A stretch of 14,110 nucleotides of DNA from the NCBI GenBank assembly GCA_947175975.1, contig CAMWOX010000020.1, forward strand, positions 1 to 14,110, given 5' to 3'. This DNA comes from an uncultured Ruminococcus sp. (lineage in GTDB: Bacteria; Bacillota; Clostridia; Oscillospirales; Ruminococcaceae). Below, one piece after another: positions 12,759-14,110 of this stretch; positions within the stretch are counted from its first letter, which is position 1; each line of letters begins with the position of its first letter. The notes below the pieces were generated by a model, which was given only the letters and a program-made list of their open reading frames with translations, was not told where the DNA came from and searched no databases. The position numbers and the translations under genes were made by a program.

Positions 12759-13686
12759 TTTCGAAATCCGGAACAAGAGAATCTGCTTCCGGCTCATGAT
12801 AGAACGAAATATCACTGTTCTAAGGGGAAATAGTGCCACTGGCAAAACAACCATGATGGAAATGATCCGGGATTATGACAATCTTGGAGAAAGCAGCGGC
12901 ATCACTTTGAAATGCCAGAAAAATTGCCGGATTCTGGAGGGACGTGACTGGCAGGAGCGTTTAAAAACAATCCATGACAGTATTGTATTTATTGATGAAG
13001 GCAATGTGTTTCTCAAATCTGCGGCATTTGCTTCAGGTATTCAGAGGACGGATAATTATTATGTCATTGCAACCCGAAATCATTTACAGCAGCTTCCTTA
13101 CAGCATAGATACAATTTATGAAATCCGGAAAAATCAGAAATATCCCAGATTTCAAAAATTATACCAGAATCTGTCATTAAAGCATATTCTAAATTCTGAT
13201 TTTGATCTCTTTATCACAGAAGATCAGAAATCCGGCTTCCAGTTTTTTCAGCGTGTCGCTGATGACCGAATTGCATGTATCTCCGCACAGGGAAAGTCAA
13301 ATTTGTCCCGGATGATCAGGAAATATCCAGGTAAAAAAATTTTGGTGATTGCAGATGCCGCTGCTCTTGGAGCTGAAATAGAAACGCTTGTGCAGTATCA
13401 GAAATTGCATCCGGATGAATTATTTTTCTTTCTTCCGGAATCGTTTGAATGGCTGATTCTGCAATCTGGTTTGATCAAATCCAATGATATTCCCGAAATT
13501 TTAAAAAATCCGGCAGAATATATTGCCTGTGAGAAATATTTTTCCTGGGAACGTTTTTTTACGGAATTACTGATTTCTCACACAAAAGAAATTTCTTACA
13601 TGTGCTATGATAAGTCAGAACTTCCGGAATTTTACCAAAAGCCAGAACATGCTGAAAAAATTCTCCGTGCAATGGAGATAGATTAA
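12742..13686 (+). CDS. P-loop ATPase with C-terminal TOPRIM-like region (miniature OLD-like)
   Basis: A 314-residue protein. The N-terminal part is a P-loop NTPase: ITVLRGNSATGKTT with Walker A at 29-37, and DSIVFIDEGN with Walker B Asp85-Glu86. A strand with VIATRN (108-113) may be the sensor. No LSGG signature is seen. From about 153 the sequence changes to a region with TOPRIM-like order: FDLFITED (Glu160), then ISAQGKSNLSRMI (180-192), then ILVIADAAALGAEI (200-213), matching the E ... GxG/sN ... DxDxxG pattern of OLD-type TOPRIM domains, except that the second Asp is Ala. Nuclease activity is therefore doubtful. The ATG at 12742 follows GAGAGGTGAT (12728-12737); GTG at 12733 is inside that ribosome site. 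It overlaps the DUF4869 gene by 17 bases, and tatD starts 32 bases after its stop. The function is unknown; a regulatory or defence role with DUF4869 is a guess. Confidence 0.75.
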   Translation: MRGKINFEIRNKRICFRLMIERNITVLRGNSATGKTTMMEMIRDYDNLGESSGITLKCQKNCRILEGRDWQERLKTIHDSIVFIDEGNVFLKSAAFASGIQRTDNYYVIATRNHLQQLPYSIDTIYEIRKNQKYPRFQKLYQNLSLKHILNSDFDLFITEDQKSGFQFFQRVADDRIACISAQGKSNLSRMIRKYPGKKILVIADAAALGAEIETLVQYQKLHPDELFFFLPESFEWLILQSGLIKSNDIPEILKNPAEYIACEKYFSWERFFTELLISHTKEISYMCYDKSELPEFYQKPEHAEKILRAMEID

Positions 13687-13718
13687 AAATAAAATCCAGA
13701 AAGTGAGATTTTGCATTC

Positions 13719-14110
13719 ATGAAAAATAATATGAAATTCTATGATATTGGTCTGAATCTGTTTTCCAGACAGTTTCGTAATCCGGAAAAAATTCTCCAAA
13801 ATGCAGAAACATCCGGTGTTGGCTGTGTTATTACAGGATCAGACATGAAAAGCAACCGCAAAACAGATGATTTCATCCGGGCGCATTTCGCCTGGGGGAC
13901 TGCCGGGATTCATCCGCATAATGCGGATTCTGCAAAAGAATCGGATTTCCGGGAACTTGAAATGATGCATTCCGGCAATCCAAAATTAGTGGCTGTTGGA
14001 GAATGTGGTCTGGATTTCGACCGGATGTTTTCCACAAAAGAAAATCAGATCCAGTGTCTGGAACGGCATATTGCACTTGCAGAAAAATTACACAAGCCAT
14101 TGTTCCTGCA
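13719..14110 (+). CDS. tatD: TatD family metal-dependent DNase (3' end cut by window)
   Basis: The first 130 residues of a TatD-type hydrolase; the gene runs off the right edge. TatD enzymes have a TIM-barrel fold, bind two metals and act as 3'-5' exonucleases on DNA and RNA, with proposed roles in DNA repair and RNA quality control. The sequence has the TatD-specific start KFYDIGLNL (in place of the HxH of the YcfH branch), VITGSD, TAGIHPHNA and the strongly conserved VAVGECGLDFDRMFS containing the metal-binding Glu, then HIALAEKLHKPLFL. It resembles E. coli TatD more than its paralogues. The ATG at 13719 follows AGAAAGTGAG (13698-13707) by 11 bases; the second ATG at 13731 has no ribosome site. 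It continues the hflX-DUF4869-ATPase run with no terminator visible. Confidence 0.9.
   Translation, partial: MKNNMKFYDIGLNLFSRQFRNPEKILQNAETSGVGCVITGSDMKSNRKTDDFIRAHFAWGTAGIHPHNADSAKESDFRELEMMHSGNPKLVAVGECGLDFDRMFSTKENQIQCLERHIALAEKLHKPLFL

Noticed and set aside
1..14110. Very frequent TCCGGA/ATCCGG/CCGGAT words throughout the window
   Set aside because: They follow from preferred codons (CCG GAT, ATC CGG, TCC GGA) inside genes and show no regular spacing or dyad organisation outside them.

Overview
The window looks like a chromosomal segment of a low- to mid-GC Gram-positive gut or rumen anaerobe, most likely a Ruminococcus-type member of the Oscillospiraceae. The reasons are a secreted CotH-kinase protein ending in a type I dockerin (a cellulosome or amylosome part), an LPXTG pilin-like protein with its sortase, near-consensus sigma-A promoters with AAGGAGG-type ribosome sites, and small clostridial families (DUF4869, DUF2752). 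No phage, transposon, CRISPR array or tRNA gene was seen. All identifications come from reading the sequence; no database was searched.

Bases 1-6058 are a surface region. A HEAT-like repeat protein runs in from the left edge. Next is the dockerin-bearing CotH protein with its own perfect promoter. A two-gene pilin and sortase unit follows, with a hairpin at the predicted 5' end of its mRNA. A convergent DUF2752 membrane protein ends on top of the sortase stop codon.

Bases 6087-8250 hold a regulatory junction and a small accessory set. The RNase P RNA gene (rnpB) has a clear promoter and a UUCG-loop terminator. Behind it are a lipoprotein and a cytosolic protein with the R / S-T-S / E-x-E signature of ADP-ribosyltransferases. 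A 62-codon small gene with its own promoter comes next.

Bases 8285-14110 are a co-directional run: a leader with promoter, mini-ORF and strong intrinsic terminator, then rtcB (RNA ligase), rnz (RNase Z), a small basic protein, hflX (ribosome-associated GTPase), DUF4869, a P-loop ATPase with a TOPRIM-like C-terminal part, and tatD (cut by the right edge). The theme is RNA maturation and repair: RNase P RNA, RNase Z, RtcB and HflX lie within about 6 kb.

The two most interesting signals are (1) the rtcB leader, where a 13-bp terminator lies between the only visible promoter and rtcB, and upstream segments could pair with the terminator's 5' arm, suggesting attenuation control of an RNA-repair ligase; and (2) the tightly coupled DUF4869 and ATPase/TOPRIM-like pair between hflX and tatD, which resembles a very small OLD-type module of unknown function.
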